The position numbers were made by a program, and so were the translations under genes. From positions 258,220 through 322,219 of the forward strand of contig JADJVW010000063.1 in the NCBI GenBank assembly GCA_016710365.1: a DNA stretch of 64,000 nucleotides. The letters run 5' to 3'. This document shows positions 52,240 through 64,000 of the stretch, one piece after another. Within the stretch, counting starts at the first letter, position 1, and every line of letters starts with the position of its first letter. The DNA comes from Candidatus Caldilinea saccharophila (lineage in GTDB: Bacteria; Chloroflexota; Anaerolineae; Caldilineales; Caldilineaceae). The notes below the pieces were generated by a model. The model was not told where the DNA came from and did no database searches. It was given only the letters and a program-made list of their open reading frames with translations.

Positions 52240-53349
52240 ATGGTGCAACAACGGAGGCGGTATCGGGTGGGCGTGCTTTTTGGCGGGCGCAGCAGCGAAC
52301 ATGAAGTTTCGCTTGCCAGCGCCAAAAACGTCATGGAGGCGCTGCGCCAGGCGGGAAACGAGATCACATCGATCGGCATCTCAGCCGAGGGGCGCTGGCT
52401 GTCCCAGCCGGACGCATGGCTGCGCTTGACCGCGCAATCCCAGGGCGAGCCGCGCAACCCCGAGCAGGAGTCGCTTGCTGCGCGTTATCCGTCGCCCGTC
52501 CTGCGCGAATTGCTGGACGAACAACACTTGCCGCCGGTCGATGTCATCTTCCCGGTGTTGCACGGGCCTTACGGTGAGGACGGCACAGTGCAAGGTCTGT
52601 TGGAGATGGCGAATCTGCCCTACGTCGGGTCGGGCGTGTTGGGCAGCGCAGTGGCAATGGACAAAGACGTTGCACGCAAATTATTTGCCTGTCACGGGTT
52701 GCCGCAGGTGCGCTATCTGACCGTGCGGCGGCACACCTGGCGCCAGGCGCCGGAGGCGGAGATCGACCGCATTGAGGCGACGCTGCCTTATCCGCTCTTT
52801 GTCAAGCCCGCCAACCTGGGCAGCAGCGTCGGGGTCAGCAAAGCGCGCGACCGCCGTCAGTTGCAGGCGGCCATCGAACTGGCAACGCGCTACGACAGCA
52901 AGCTCCTGGTCGAGGCGGCCGTGCCTCATGCCCGCGAGATCGAGGTGAGCGTGCTGGGCAACGACGAACCGGAAGCCAGCGTCGCGGGTGAAATCATCCC
53001 GGCCAATGAATTCTACGACTACAACGCCAAGTACGAGAGCGCGGGCAGCCAGTTGCTGATCCCCGCCCGGCTTGACGAGGCTACCATGCAGCGGGTGCAG
53101 TCTCTGGCCGTACAGGCGTTTCAAGCGCTGGACTGTGCAGGGCTGGCGCGAGTCGATTTTTTGGTCGCTGGCGACAACGGCGGGATTTACTTGAATGAGG
53201 TCAACACCATGCCAGGCTTTACCCGCATCAGCATGTATCCCAAGCTATGGGAGGCGAGCGGGCTTGCCTATCCCGACCTGGTCCATCGGCTGCTTGAACT
53301 GGCGATTGAACGCTACGTCGAGCGTCAGGAAAACAGTACGGTGCGATGA
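52240..53349 (+). CDS. ddl: D-alanine--D-alanine ligase
   Basis: The protein has 369 residues. 'VGVLFGGRSSEHEVSLASAK' is the family N-terminus; 'PVLHGPYGEDGTVQGLLEMA' and 'LFVKPANLGSSVGVSKA' belong to the ATP-grasp domain, and 'FLNEVNTMPGFT'-type 'YLNEVNTMPGFTRISMYP' binds metal and substrate. It makes the D-Ala-D-Ala dipeptide used by MurF. GAGG lies about 10 nt upstream of the ATG. Confidence 0.95.
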   Translation: MVQQRRRYRVGVLFGGRSSEHEVSLASAKNVMEALRQAGNEITSIGISAEGRWLSQPDAWLRLTAQSQGEPRNPEQESLAARYPSPVLRELLDEQHLPPVDVIFPVLHGPYGEDGTVQGLLEMANLPYVGSGVLGSAVAMDKDVARKLFACHGLPQVRYLTVRRHTWRQAPEAEIDRIEATLPYPLFVKPANLGSSVGVSKARDRRQLQAAIELATRYDSKLLVEAAVPHAREIEVSVLGNDEPEASVAGEIIPANEFYDYNAKYESAGSQLLIPARLDEATMQRVQSLAVQAFQALDCAGLARVDFLVAGDNGGIYLNEVNTMPGFTRISMYPKLWEASGLAYPDLVHRLLELAIERYVERQENSTVR

Positions 53350-53389
53350 GTTGCGAGGGGCGAGTTGCGAGGGGCGAGTTGCGAGGGAT
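53348..53389. repeat. Three tandem 14-bp units (GAGTTGCGAGGGGC)
   Basis: Units lie at 53348-53361, 53362-53375 and 53376-53389; the first two are identical and the third differs at the end. The first unit overlaps the ddl stop. An inverse copy (CGCCCCTCGCAACT) lies at 54508-54521, just before ftsA, so the two sites flank ftsQ. Confidence 0.75.
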
Positions 53390-53431
53390 AGACGAGTCTC
53401 TTGAGTTGGGCGTAACAGCAGCAGAGTGATT

Positions 53432-54379
53432 ATGGAAAGTTCATCAGCGCCAAAGCAGCAGAATACAAAGCACACGCCGGCGGCGCGTGCGGCCGCGGTG
53501 AGCGTCAAGTCGCACACTGCGGCCGCACGCAGCCGCATCAATCAGCGCCGGCGCCAGCAGATGAGGCGGCGCATGCACCACTTCGAGTCGTTGCTGCCCA
53601 GACTGCCCGGCGCCCGGCGCATCGAACTGCACAATCCACTGCCGCACGTGGCGTTGCGTCCGCTCTGGGGCGCGCTGCGTAGCCGCCTGCTGTGGATTGT
53701 AATCGTCGTCGTGGCTGCGGTGAGTGCTCTAGCAGCATGGACTTCTCTGGATGAGCGTTGGTATGTCTACCGGGAAGATGTGCATTTCAACGGGCTGAAT
53801 TACCTCAACGCGGAGGATCTATGGGAAACCAGCGCCGTTGATGGGTGGCAGATCTTCTGGATCGACGGCGACGCGGTGCGCGAGCGCCTGCTGCAGAATC
53901 GTTATGTCGCCGATGCCCAGGTGCATATCACGACGCTCTTGACCAAAATGACCGTGGATGTCACCGAAGTGCGCCCGGTCGCTCTGTGGGAAACTGACGC
54001 CGGGCTGCGCTGGCTGCGCGACGATGGCATTGCGCTGGAGCCGCGGGGACAGACGCCGCCCGGCCTGCTGCTCATCCACGATCCGCCTGCCGACGCCACA
54101 TTGGCCGGCGCGCCCAACGGTGCGGCGATCGACCCGGCGGTGCTGGCAAGCGCCCAGGCATTGGCCAGCCGGCTGCCCGGCGTGACGCCGTTGCGTTATA
54201 ACGCGCTGGTCGGCTTGAATTTTCGGCTTCCTGACACCCCGTATTGGGTCTATTGGGGAGATGGTGATGAGATCGAGCGCAAGCTCGACAACATGGCGGC
54301 AGCCGAGACGCTGCTCAACGATGGCCGCGCAGAGGGATCCGTGATCGACGTGCGCTTCGAGCGACCGTACATCAAATAA
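53432..54379 (+). CDS. ftsQ: Cell division protein FtsQ (POTRA domain)
   Basis: The product is about 315 residues (GTG at 53426 is an alternative start). Residues 1-80 are a basic cytoplasmic tail with Arg-rich stretches (SRINQRRRQQMRRRMHH). A membrane helix (LLWIVIVVVAAVSALAAW) follows, then the POTRA domain beginning 'VYREDVHFNGLNYLNAEDLW' and a beta domain with 'VRPVALWETDAGLRWLRDDG'. It links early and late divisome parts and binds FtsL/FtsB. Position between ddl and ftsA is canonical. Confidence 0.88.
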   Translation: MESSSAPKQQNTKHTPAARAAAVSVKSHTAAARSRINQRRRQQMRRRMHHFESLLPRLPGARRIELHNPLPHVALRPLWGALRSRLLWIVIVVVAAVSALAAWTSLDERWYVYREDVHFNGLNYLNAEDLWETSAVDGWQIFWIDGDAVRERLLQNRYVADAQVHITTLLTKMTVDVTEVRPVALWETDAGLRWLRDDGIALEPRGQTPPGLLLIHDPPADATLAGAPNGAAIDPAVLASAQALASRLPGVTPLRYNALVGLNFRLPDTPYWVYWGDGDEIERKLDNMAAAETLLNDGRAEGSVIDVRFERPYIK

Positions 54380-54403
54380 GGTGTACTAAAAAGAGGATTA
54401 AAC

Positions 54404-54425
54404 GAGAGGCCGTGCACGGTCTCTC
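54404..54425 (+). terminator. Hairpin after ftsQ
   Basis: GAGAGGCCGTG pairs with the following half of the 22-nt element with G-T wobbles around the palindrome CCGTGCACGG. It lies 25 bp after the ftsQ stop in a 158-bp gap before ftsA. It may be a weak terminator or an mRNA-processing hairpin. Confidence 0.45.
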
Positions 54426-54537
54426 ATGTGAGATGGAGGGCGGCGGACGCAGGTGTAACGAAGGCGTCCGTCAGAATTGAGCTGATCGGCGGATGCGCCT
54501 CGCTCTTCGCCCCTCGCAACTGATTAGGAGTAGTTTT

Positions 54538-55805
<1,268 letters not shown>

Positions 55806-55923
55806 GATAAGCGTCCATCCAGAAATGGGGGGACGCCAAGCATCACAGTTTTAGTTCACAGTTGTAGTTCATTGCACCGTACCGTCAGCATCAATTGTAT
55901 TCACCATCGAAGGAGTCGAAATC

Positions 55924-57084
55924 ATGACCCGAAGCACCAAGGCACAACCGTCCTATGTCGACAACTTTGCGCAGATCAAGGTTGTCGGTGTGGGAGGCGG
56001 CGGTCAAAACGCCGTCAACCGCATGATCGATGAAGGCATCCAGGGCGTCGAATTTATTTCGGTCAACACGGATGCCCAGGCGCTGATGCTCTCCAGCGCG
56101 CCGCAGCGGCTGCGCATCGGCGAGAAAATTACCAAGGGGCTTGGCTCCGGCGGCAACCCGGAGATCGGCCTGCGCGCGGCCGATGAAAGCCGCGAAGAGC
56201 TGCGCCAGATGATCTCCGGCGCCGACATGGTCTTCGTCACGGCCGGCATGGGCGGTGGCACCGGCTCCGGGGCATCCTCTGTCGTGGCGCAGGTGGCGCG
56301 TGAAGAAGGCGCATTGACCATCGGCGTTGTCACGCGCCCCTTCACGTTTGAGGGGTCGCAGCGCCGGCGCAACGCTGAACAAGCCATCGAAGCATTGCAA
56401 AGCAGCGTCGATACGTTGATCACGATCCCCAACGACCGCCTGCTGCAGATTGCGGGCAAAACGGCCAGCGTGAAGCAGGCCTTCAGCATGGCGGACGACG
56501 TGCTGCGGCAAGGCATCCAGGGCATCAGCGAATTGATCACGATCCCAGGGTTGATCAACCTGGACTTCGCTGACGTCAAGACGATCATGCAGGACGGCGG
56601 CGCGGCGTTGATGGCGATCGGACGCGCCTCCGGCGAGAATCGCGCCCGCGAGGCCGCGGAGCGCGCCATCCACAGCGCCTTGCTGGATGTTTCCATCGAG
56701 GGCGCCCGTTCGATCATCTTCAACATCAAAGGCGGCGAGGACATGAGCCTCTTCGAGGTCAATGAAGCCGCCGAAGTAATCCGCGCCAACGCGCATCCTG
56801 AATGCAACATCATCTTTGGCGCAGTGATCGATCCGAACGCCACGGATGACATCCAGTTGACCGTGATCGCCACCGGCTTCGACCGCCCAAAGCCCAAGGA
56901 TCAGTTCGACTTTGTTGGCAGCACGTTCAACGGCAACACGAACACCAGCCAAACTTCGCAGCGCAACGTTCGCGAGCCGGCGAAAGAGCCAGCGGCTGAC
57001 TACCAGGTGCGCACGTTCCAGCGCGATGATCTCGATATTCCTGCCTTTTTGCGCCGCCAACGCACAACAAATAACGGTCGCTAA
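55924..57084 (+). CDS. ftsZ: Cell division GTPase FtsZ
   Basis: The protein has 386 residues. The GTP-binding domain has 'VVGVGGGGQNAVNRMIDEG' and the tubulin signature GMGGGTGSGAS; the T7 loop is 'PGLINLDFADVKTIM'. A variable linker follows 'RPKPKD', and the C-terminal peptide DLDIPAFLRRQ is the FtsA-binding tail. It polymerises into the Z ring. It is the last division gene of the cluster. Confidence 0.97.
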   Translation: MTRSTKAQPSYVDNFAQIKVVGVGGGGQNAVNRMIDEGIQGVEFISVNTDAQALMLSSAPQRLRIGEKITKGLGSGGNPEIGLRAADESREELRQMISGADMVFVTAGMGGGTGSGASSVVAQVAREEGALTIGVVTRPFTFEGSQRRRNAEQAIEALQSSVDTLITIPNDRLLQIAGKTASVKQAFSMADDVLRQGIQGISELITIPGLINLDFADVKTIMQDGGAALMAIGRASGENRAREAAERAIHSALLDVSIEGARSIIFNIKGGEDMSLFEVNEAAEVIRANAHPECNIIFGAVIDPNATDDIQLTVIATGFDRPKPKDQFDFVGSTFNGNTNTSQTSQRNVREPAKEPAADYQVRTFQRDDLDIPAFLRRQRTTNNGR

Positions 57085-57101
57085 TGATGTTCAGTAGGGA
57101 T

Positions 57102-57152
57102 GTGGGAACGGAGGCAACCATCCGGCTTGCGCCGGGAAGCCTCTGTTCCCAC
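57102..57152 (+). terminator. Terminator hairpin after ftsZ
   Basis: GTGGGAACGGAGGC (57102-57115) pairs with 57139-57152 with one wobble; a smaller CCGGC/GCCGG stem lies inside the loop. It lies 18 bp after the ftsZ stop and closes the dcw transcript. The following 220 bp up to the nrdR promoter hold no gene. Confidence 0.75.
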
Positions 57153-57372
57153 CCCTTCCCGTTGCTGCCCCCCTCTTTCGTCCAATGGCCCGGCCCAGCC
57201 AATCCACCCTAGCATAGCGGCTCGCGCTCCTGCTGCGCTGACGCCTTGTTTGCAGCAAAGTGATTTATGTCGATGCCCCGCTTCGCCCCTCTTTGAATCA
57301 TTTCCTACAGGCTTAAAATTTCGCCGTTCGAAAAAGATACACGTTCTCTCTGGTAGAACACGTGTACGCTAT

Positions 57373-57401
57373 TTGCAGCGCGCGGGAAGGTATGCTATAC
57401 T
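57373..57401 (+). promoter_or_regulatory. Promoter of nrdR
   Basis: TTGCAG (57373-57378) and TATACT (57396-57401) are separated by 17 bp. Transcription would start near 57408, directly before the first NrdR box. Confidence 0.75.
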
Positions 57402-57413
57402 CTCCATCCTCAG

Positions 57414-57460
57414 ACCCAATATGTTGTGGTCTGTTTCATCTTATGTACAATATATCGTAG
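57414..57460 (+). promoter_or_regulatory. Tandem NrdR boxes upstream of nrdR
   Basis: Box 1 (57414-57429, ACCCAATATGTTGTGG) fits the known palindromic NrdR consensus ACACWATATNTWGTGT at all but two or three positions. Box 2 (57445-57460, GTACAATATATCGTAG) keeps the CAATAT core and half of the rest. The boxes are 31 bp apart, about three helical turns, as in known NrdR operators. They lie between the -10 element and the nrdR start, fitting autorepression. Confidence 0.8.
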
Positions 57461-57470
57461 GGACATTCGT

Positions 57471-57938
57471 ATGCACTGCCCACACTGCGGCCATTCTGCT
57501 CATCGTGTGATCGACACTCGCGACACTGGGGATGCCATCCGCAGACGGCGGCAATGCGAGCAATGTGGGCAGCGATTCACCACCTACGAGCATGTAGCGG
57601 CCAACCTGCTGGTCATCAAAAGTGATGGCCGTCGTGAACCGTTTGACCGCCAAAAGATTTTATCCGGCATTCAGACTGCGGCCACCAAGCGGCCGATCAG
57701 CCGGGAAGCCATGGAGGCGATGGTCAACCAGATCATGGAGTCGTTGCAGGCGATCGGGCGCACCGAGGCGCCCAGCAAGTTGATCGGTGGCATGGTGCTC
57801 GACCAGCTTGCCCAGATCGACCAGGTTGCCTATATCCGGTTTGCCAGCGTCTACCTCGACATGAGCGACCTGGTTGAAGTGCGCACTGAGATCGACCGGC
57901 TGATGGGCCGGTCGAACAACACCCCCGAATCTGCCTAG
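57471..57938 (+). CDS. nrdR: Transcriptional repressor NrdR
   Basis: The protein has 155 residues. It starts MHCPHCGHSAHRVIDTRDTG with the zinc ribbon cysteines CPxC and, further on, 'RRRRQCEQCGQRFTTYEH'. The ATP-cone domain follows ('LLVIKSDGRREPFDRQKI'). NrdR senses dATP/ATP and represses ribonucleotide reductase genes. It lies directly upstream of nrdJ, its likely target. An upstream extension of the frame to 57426 is not used because it would include the operator. Confidence 0.95.
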   Translation: MHCPHCGHSAHRVIDTRDTGDAIRRRRQCEQCGQRFTTYEHVAANLLVIKSDGRREPFDRQKILSGIQTAATKRPISREAMEAMVNQIMESLQAIGRTEAPSKLIGGMVLDQLAQIDQVAYIRFASVYLDMSDLVEVRTEIDRLMGRSNNTPESA

Positions 57939-57967
57939 CGTGCACAAGTGATAGTTCTACGTAACTT

Positions 57968-57993
57968 TAGCTGTATAAAATAGCTGTATGAAA
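57968..57993. repeat. Two adjacent 13-bp direct repeats (TAGCTGTATAAAA) between nrdR and nrdJ
   Basis: TAGCTGTATAAAA (57968-57980) is followed at once by TAGCTGTATGAAA (57981-57993). The pair lies 30 bp after nrdR in the 222-bp leader of nrdJ. Its A+T-rich content could overlap a promoter (TATAAAAT). It may be an operator, but no known factor was matched. Confidence 0.5.
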
Positions 57994-58160
57994 TAACGGA
58001 CGCACACAACGTTTGCATCGTTGCAGGCGACGCGTGTGCTCACGGGGTGGCCGTCTGGGGAATTTCCCGTATTAGGAAATTTCACAGGCGCCGCCTTGGT
58101 ACTCTATTGCCTTCGGGCCTCGACGTTCGATTGAAGGGTTTCAACCAGAGGAGATAGTGC

Positions 58161-61966
<3,806 letters not shown>

Positions 61967-61987
61967 CAGTGTTGAACTTCTCACCAA

Positions 61988-62021
61988 CCAGTGCCAGCTG
62001 GCTTGGATTAGCTGGCACTGG
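61988..62021 (+). terminator. Terminator hairpin after nrdJ
   Basis: CCAGTGCCAGCT (61988-61999) pairs perfectly with 62010-62021 around a 10-nt loop. It lies at the predicted end of nrdJ. It gives an upper bound to the nrdJ coding region. Confidence 0.75.
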
Positions 62022-62044
62022 ATTGCATAAAGAACATAGGTGCT

Positions 62045-63295
62045 ATGATCCTCCCCATGAATGAATCAACAAGTAACGTTTTGATCCGGTGGGAACCTTC
62101 TGTCTATCAGCTTGAACTGCTTGAGCAGGAATTTGACATACAAGCAGCGCCCGACACATATCGTAATCAATTGATTCGCTTGCTTTCTGGTAACCTGGAT
62201 TATCACGAATACGACACAAGCTACGCATCACATGACTTCCATGCATTTCCGGCGAAATTTCCGCCGCCGCTGCCCGAAACCTTCATTCGTGGCTTGACTG
62301 CGCCGGGCGACACGGTGCTCGATCCGATGATGGGGTCGGGCACCGCCATTGTGGAAGCGTTTCTTGGCGGACGCATGTGCATTGGAACGGACATCGACCC
62401 TCTCGCACTGTTGATCACGACGGTAAAGACGACGCCGCTTGACGTCGACTCATTGCGGGAGCATTTATACCGGATCATCGACGACGCAAATCGATGCTTA
62501 GAAGAACACGAATGAGGGAAGAAATTATAAGCGCAAGATGGGACAAGAAAACCAGAGTTTGTAGACTATTGGTTGCGGCAGAAACCAGAAATGAACTGGA
62601 CGCCCTCCTCTTGGAGATAGAGAAAATTGAGGACACATCGATCTGAAGCATTCTCCACCCTTGCCTTTTCCTTGCATTATCACAAAGGCGCCGAATCGGA
62701 GCGGATCAAGTTTCTCACTAAAAATCTGAGATCGGCCATTGTCGAGTTCCGCAAGCGCGCGCTCCAAAATATCCAAAGCATCAGTGAATTAACAGTGTCC
62801 GCTTATCCTGTCAGCTTACAACTTGCCGATGCGCAACGGTTGCCGGTGGAAACCCCCAACCATCGTCTGATTGTCACCTCTCCACCTTACGCAGTCAATG
62901 CAATCGATTATATGCGAGCGACAAGTTTTCGCGCTTCGTCTGGCCAGGCTATGGACTGGAACAATCACAGACCCGAAATTCACGATGGCGGCGAACTGAC
63001 CGCATCGTTTACATTTGAGACAACGAACTGCGTAATTCACGCCGCTTATTTACGCGGACTCAAGCAAAGGCTTTGGAGCGATATTATTCTGAGATAACGT
63101 GGGCTCTGGGAGATGCAACGAGCTTTCAAATCTGATTTCCATGTCCTTGTCGTGGCAAGTTCAGAAATTCGGCAAATCGACACACAAACCCAAATCTGTC
63201 TGGCGGAAATCGGTGAAACCGTCGGCTTTGAGGTTCCGAAGATCGGCGTCCGGTTCTTTCGATCGAATCGCCGCAGGATGCCTAAGCTGGCATAA
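62045..63295 (+). pseudogene. Site-specific DNA methyltransferase, broken by several frameshifts
   Basis: The first 156 residues include 'DFHAFPAKFPPPLPETFIRG' and the SAM motif 'TVLDPMMGSGTAIVEAFLGG' with 'CIGTDIDPLAL'. After breaks near 62510 and 62635, the catalytic motif 'IVTSPPYAVNAIDYMRA' appears, and in the next frame KFSRFVWPGYGLEQSQ. A last piece at about 63113-63295 reads 'LAEIGETVGFEVPKIGVRFF'. Motif order (SAM site before TSPPY) fits an alpha/gamma-like amino methyltransferase that modifies adenine N6 or cytosine N4. No restriction partner was seen. The frameshifts may be sequencing errors as elsewhere, so real decay is not certain. Confidence 0.75.
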
Positions 63296-63352
63296 AGTCG
63301 ATGAGGTGTCACTAATCCTTTAGGTATGCACGAGGAGCCTTGTGATTGGCTT

Positions 63353-63523
63353 TTATGCTTGCGCGTAGTCAACAAACGGCCAAATATCAGCATGCAACTC
63401 AGGTAAAGCCAGGCGTAAAATGGTCGCCGGAGATAGCTCGATTGCGGTAAAGAGTAAGTTGTTATCCCTCAAGATAATATCATCCGGTATCCACACCGGC
63501 GGTGTGTGTGTTTGGCGACCATC
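63353..63523 (-). pseudogene. Short C-terminal coding fragment, unknown protein
   Basis: On the minus strand about 56 codons are open to a TAA at 63355-63353. They include 'TPPVWIPDDIILRDNNLLFT' and end 'LHADIWPFVDYAQA'. The composition looks like real protein, but a TAG precedes it at 63526-63524, so it is a fragment or frameshifted. I do not recognise the family. Confidence 0.35.
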
Positions 63524-64000
63524 CTAATTTTGTTGACGGAGGTAGCCGCTCCAGCGTCAATGGAAGTTTGGAAAGACGATAAGCGCCCAGCCAGAGCAGG
63601 CACAGTTCCATGTCAGTTCCCAACAGGATGGAGGCCAGAGGGCAGCGCTACCTCGAGAATGCACCAGTATTTCTCCAGAGTTTTTTCGCTTTATTGGCGC
63701 ATATTCGTCCCGGACGATGGCGACGAAACGAGCCGAAGCATTGCCTCGCTGGACCAGTATCGACATCTCGCCTATCTCGTGGATAGCGCTTAAACCGCGA
63801 CAGCGCCGAAGACAATGTTAAGCCAACAGCTATCGCATCGCGACGCCTGAGGTCATTGTTGTGTCGTGCCCGCTCACCATAACAGACGATAGAGATCAAC
63901 CAAAACACTACTGTACTGGACGACTGTCAGCCGGTCAGCCAATACCAGATTACGCACACAGAACAACCCCGATCGCCCCATTCTCCACGCGCAGCATCTC
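63524..64000. other. Window end without a recognisable gene
   Basis: About 480 bp hold only short frames on both strands. One minus-strand frame (about 63557-63766) begins 'MSILVQRGNASARFVAIVRD' and may be the frameshifted upstream part of the fragment at 63353-63523. No motif, repeat or RNA gene was identified. Confidence 0.4.

Noticed and set aside
53348..53389. CRISPR array
   Set aside because: The 14-bp units are directly adjacent without spacers and there are only three.
57939..58160. Cobalamin riboswitch upstream of the B12-dependent nrdJ
   Set aside because: The conserved GCCACTG and B12-box (AGYCAGGAGACCTGCC-like) sequences were not found.

Overview
The window is a G+C-rich bacterial chromosome segment that looks like Chloroflexota (Anaerolineae/Caldilineales type). 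This is inferred from gene content and order: a rpoB-rpoC block diverging from a complete-looking division and cell wall (dcw) cluster headed by mraZ, a class II nrdJ with nrdR directly after ftsZ, small single-helix proteins, and many intergenic self-complementary repeats. No rRNA or tRNA gene and no CRISPR array was seen.

Layout. 1-2.8 kb: end of glpB, glpC and a ketopantoate-reductase-like gene. 3-12 kb (minus): a FAD amine oxidase-like gene, then a branched-chain amino acid ABC transporter in transcription order livK-livK-livH-livM-livG-livF, with two tandem binding-protein genes. 12.1-19.3 kb (plus): coaE, a 64-aa membrane protein, dnaJ, prmA, rsmE, trxB, murJ and a 90-aa membrane protein. 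19.3-26.2 kb: an acyl-CoA mutase (minus, with a coupled membrane protein) divergent from a methylcrotonyl-CoA-type carboxyltransferase, a threonine/serine dehydratase, an amidase and a double-GNAT gene. 26.4-28.6 kb: glgX. 28.7-37.2 kb (minus): rpoC and rpoB. 37.8-57.1 kb (plus): mraZ, rsmH, ftsL, ftsI, murF, mraY, murD, ftsW, murG, two membrane genes, murC, murB, ddl, ftsQ, ftsA, ftsZ. 57.4-62 kb: nrdR and an intein-containing nrdJ. 62-64 kb: remains of a DNA methyltransferase and unrecognised fragments.

How the genes fit together. The liv transporter, the mutase and the carboxyltransferase suggest uptake and breakdown of branched-chain amino acids. The mutase carries the Phe/Gln pair typical of isobutyryl-CoA mutases rather than the Tyr/Arg pair of methylmalonyl-CoA mutases. 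The dcw cluster starts at a strong promoter followed by three TGGGN boxes at 5-nt spacing, which is the known MraZ operator layout. nrdR has its own promoter followed by two NrdR boxes 31 bp apart.

Quality warning. About seventeen conserved genes contain frameshifts, many next to homopolymers, and rpoB has an in-frame TAG. Because essential genes are hit repeatedly, these are most likely consensus errors of the assembly and not real gene loss. Coordinates for such genes span the whole reconstructed gene. One break is larger: ftsI stops just before its KTG box and murF follows at once, with no murE, so a segment may be missing there.
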